Shown here: positions 63,827 through 64,000 of the stretch, piece by piece | Numbering within the stretch: the first letter of the stretch is position 1 | How the letters are laid out: each line of letters begins with the position of its first letter | Assembly (NCBI GenBank): GCA_903891475.1 | Contig: CAITEP010000005.1 | Location: 62,001 to 126,000, forward strand | Source of the DNA: an uncultured Mucilaginibacter sp. | GTDB taxonomy: Bacteria > Bacteroidota > Bacteroidia > Sphingobacteriales > Sphingobacteriaceae | Direction of reading: 5' to 3' | DNA length: 64,000 bases | Program-made: the position numbers and the translations under genes | The notes under the pieces: model-generated | Seen by the model: the letters and a program-made list of their open reading frames with translations, nothing else | Databases searched by the model: none | What the model was told of the DNA's origin: nothing

Positions 63827-64000
63827 AACTTTATTTGTTTAATTTGATATCTTATACGATGCAGCTTTTGTAAAAGTTGCCTTACAATAAGAATTTAATT
63901 AATATATTATTTAAAGTTAACAAGAAACGGGCATGTATCAAAATTGGATTGATATTTTTTGAAAGTTCCCAAAGCTAACTTTTAGGAATAAAAAAGGAGG

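Overview
The window is a stretch of a Bacteroidota chromosome, most like the family Sphingobacteriaceae (Pedobacter or Mucilaginibacter type). The reasons are: AT-rich DNA; promoters of the form TTG-N19/20-TAnnTTTG; many outer-membrane TonB-type receptors with an N-terminal carboxypeptidase-like domain; a split KdpD; and the gene order of the ribosomal block. The genus is inferred from gene content, not from a search.

Layout. 1-4038: end of a potassium-ATPase (kdp) operon with a two-gene sensor. 4289-6049: acyltransferase-like membrane protein and a secreted unknown. 6483-15198: housekeeping genes (accA, tRNA-Gln, prs, rplY, pth), an outer-membrane barrel, an ArsC-like protein and an M1 peptidase. 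15286-16675: small secreted proteins, a striking 21-bp phased repeat array and a possible structured RNA. 16773-19706: a minus-strand operon for a di-heme c-type lipoprotein, a Rieske lipoprotein and a porin, with a palindromic operator. 19900-21756: TPR and RDD proteins. 22066-25632: the str operon rpsL-rpsG-fusA-rpsJ.

The expected continuation of the ribosomal block (rplC onward) does not follow. About 10.3 kb of mixed-strand accessory genes lies between rpsJ and rplC: a small membrane protein, a DKNYY lipoprotein, a fungal-like prephenate dehydrogenase, a rhomboid with a TonB-plug-like segment, a phospholipase-B-like lipoprotein, a decayed DUF433 antitoxin, and an HxlR regulator facing a reductase pair. 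Just after rpsJ its last codons and terminator occur a second time, so the interruption looks like an insertion. The rest of the S10-spc-alpha block (35901-51413, 29 genes from rplC to rplQ) then runs intact from its own strong promoter.

After rplQ a HicBA toxin-antitoxin pair sits between two near-identical copies of the rplQ terminator. It is followed by a KAP-family NTPase and dnaK, which has a sigma-54-like promoter. 55782-63826 is a minus-strand metal-uptake module: PepSY membrane protein, siderophore receptor, two paralogous small proteins with a CNGKC motif, a DUF3347 protein and a second TonB receptor.

Two further genome-wide habits are visible. Many gaps between operon genes hold hairpins built from a few repeated short words that differ from gap to gap. 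Several promoters (rpsL, rplC, infA, tRNA-Gln) are followed directly by a small 5'-end hairpin. The best candidates for something undescribed are the gene-end/terminator duplications around inserted cassettes, the CNGKC protein pair with its receptors, the 21-bp array, and the word-built intergenic hairpins.
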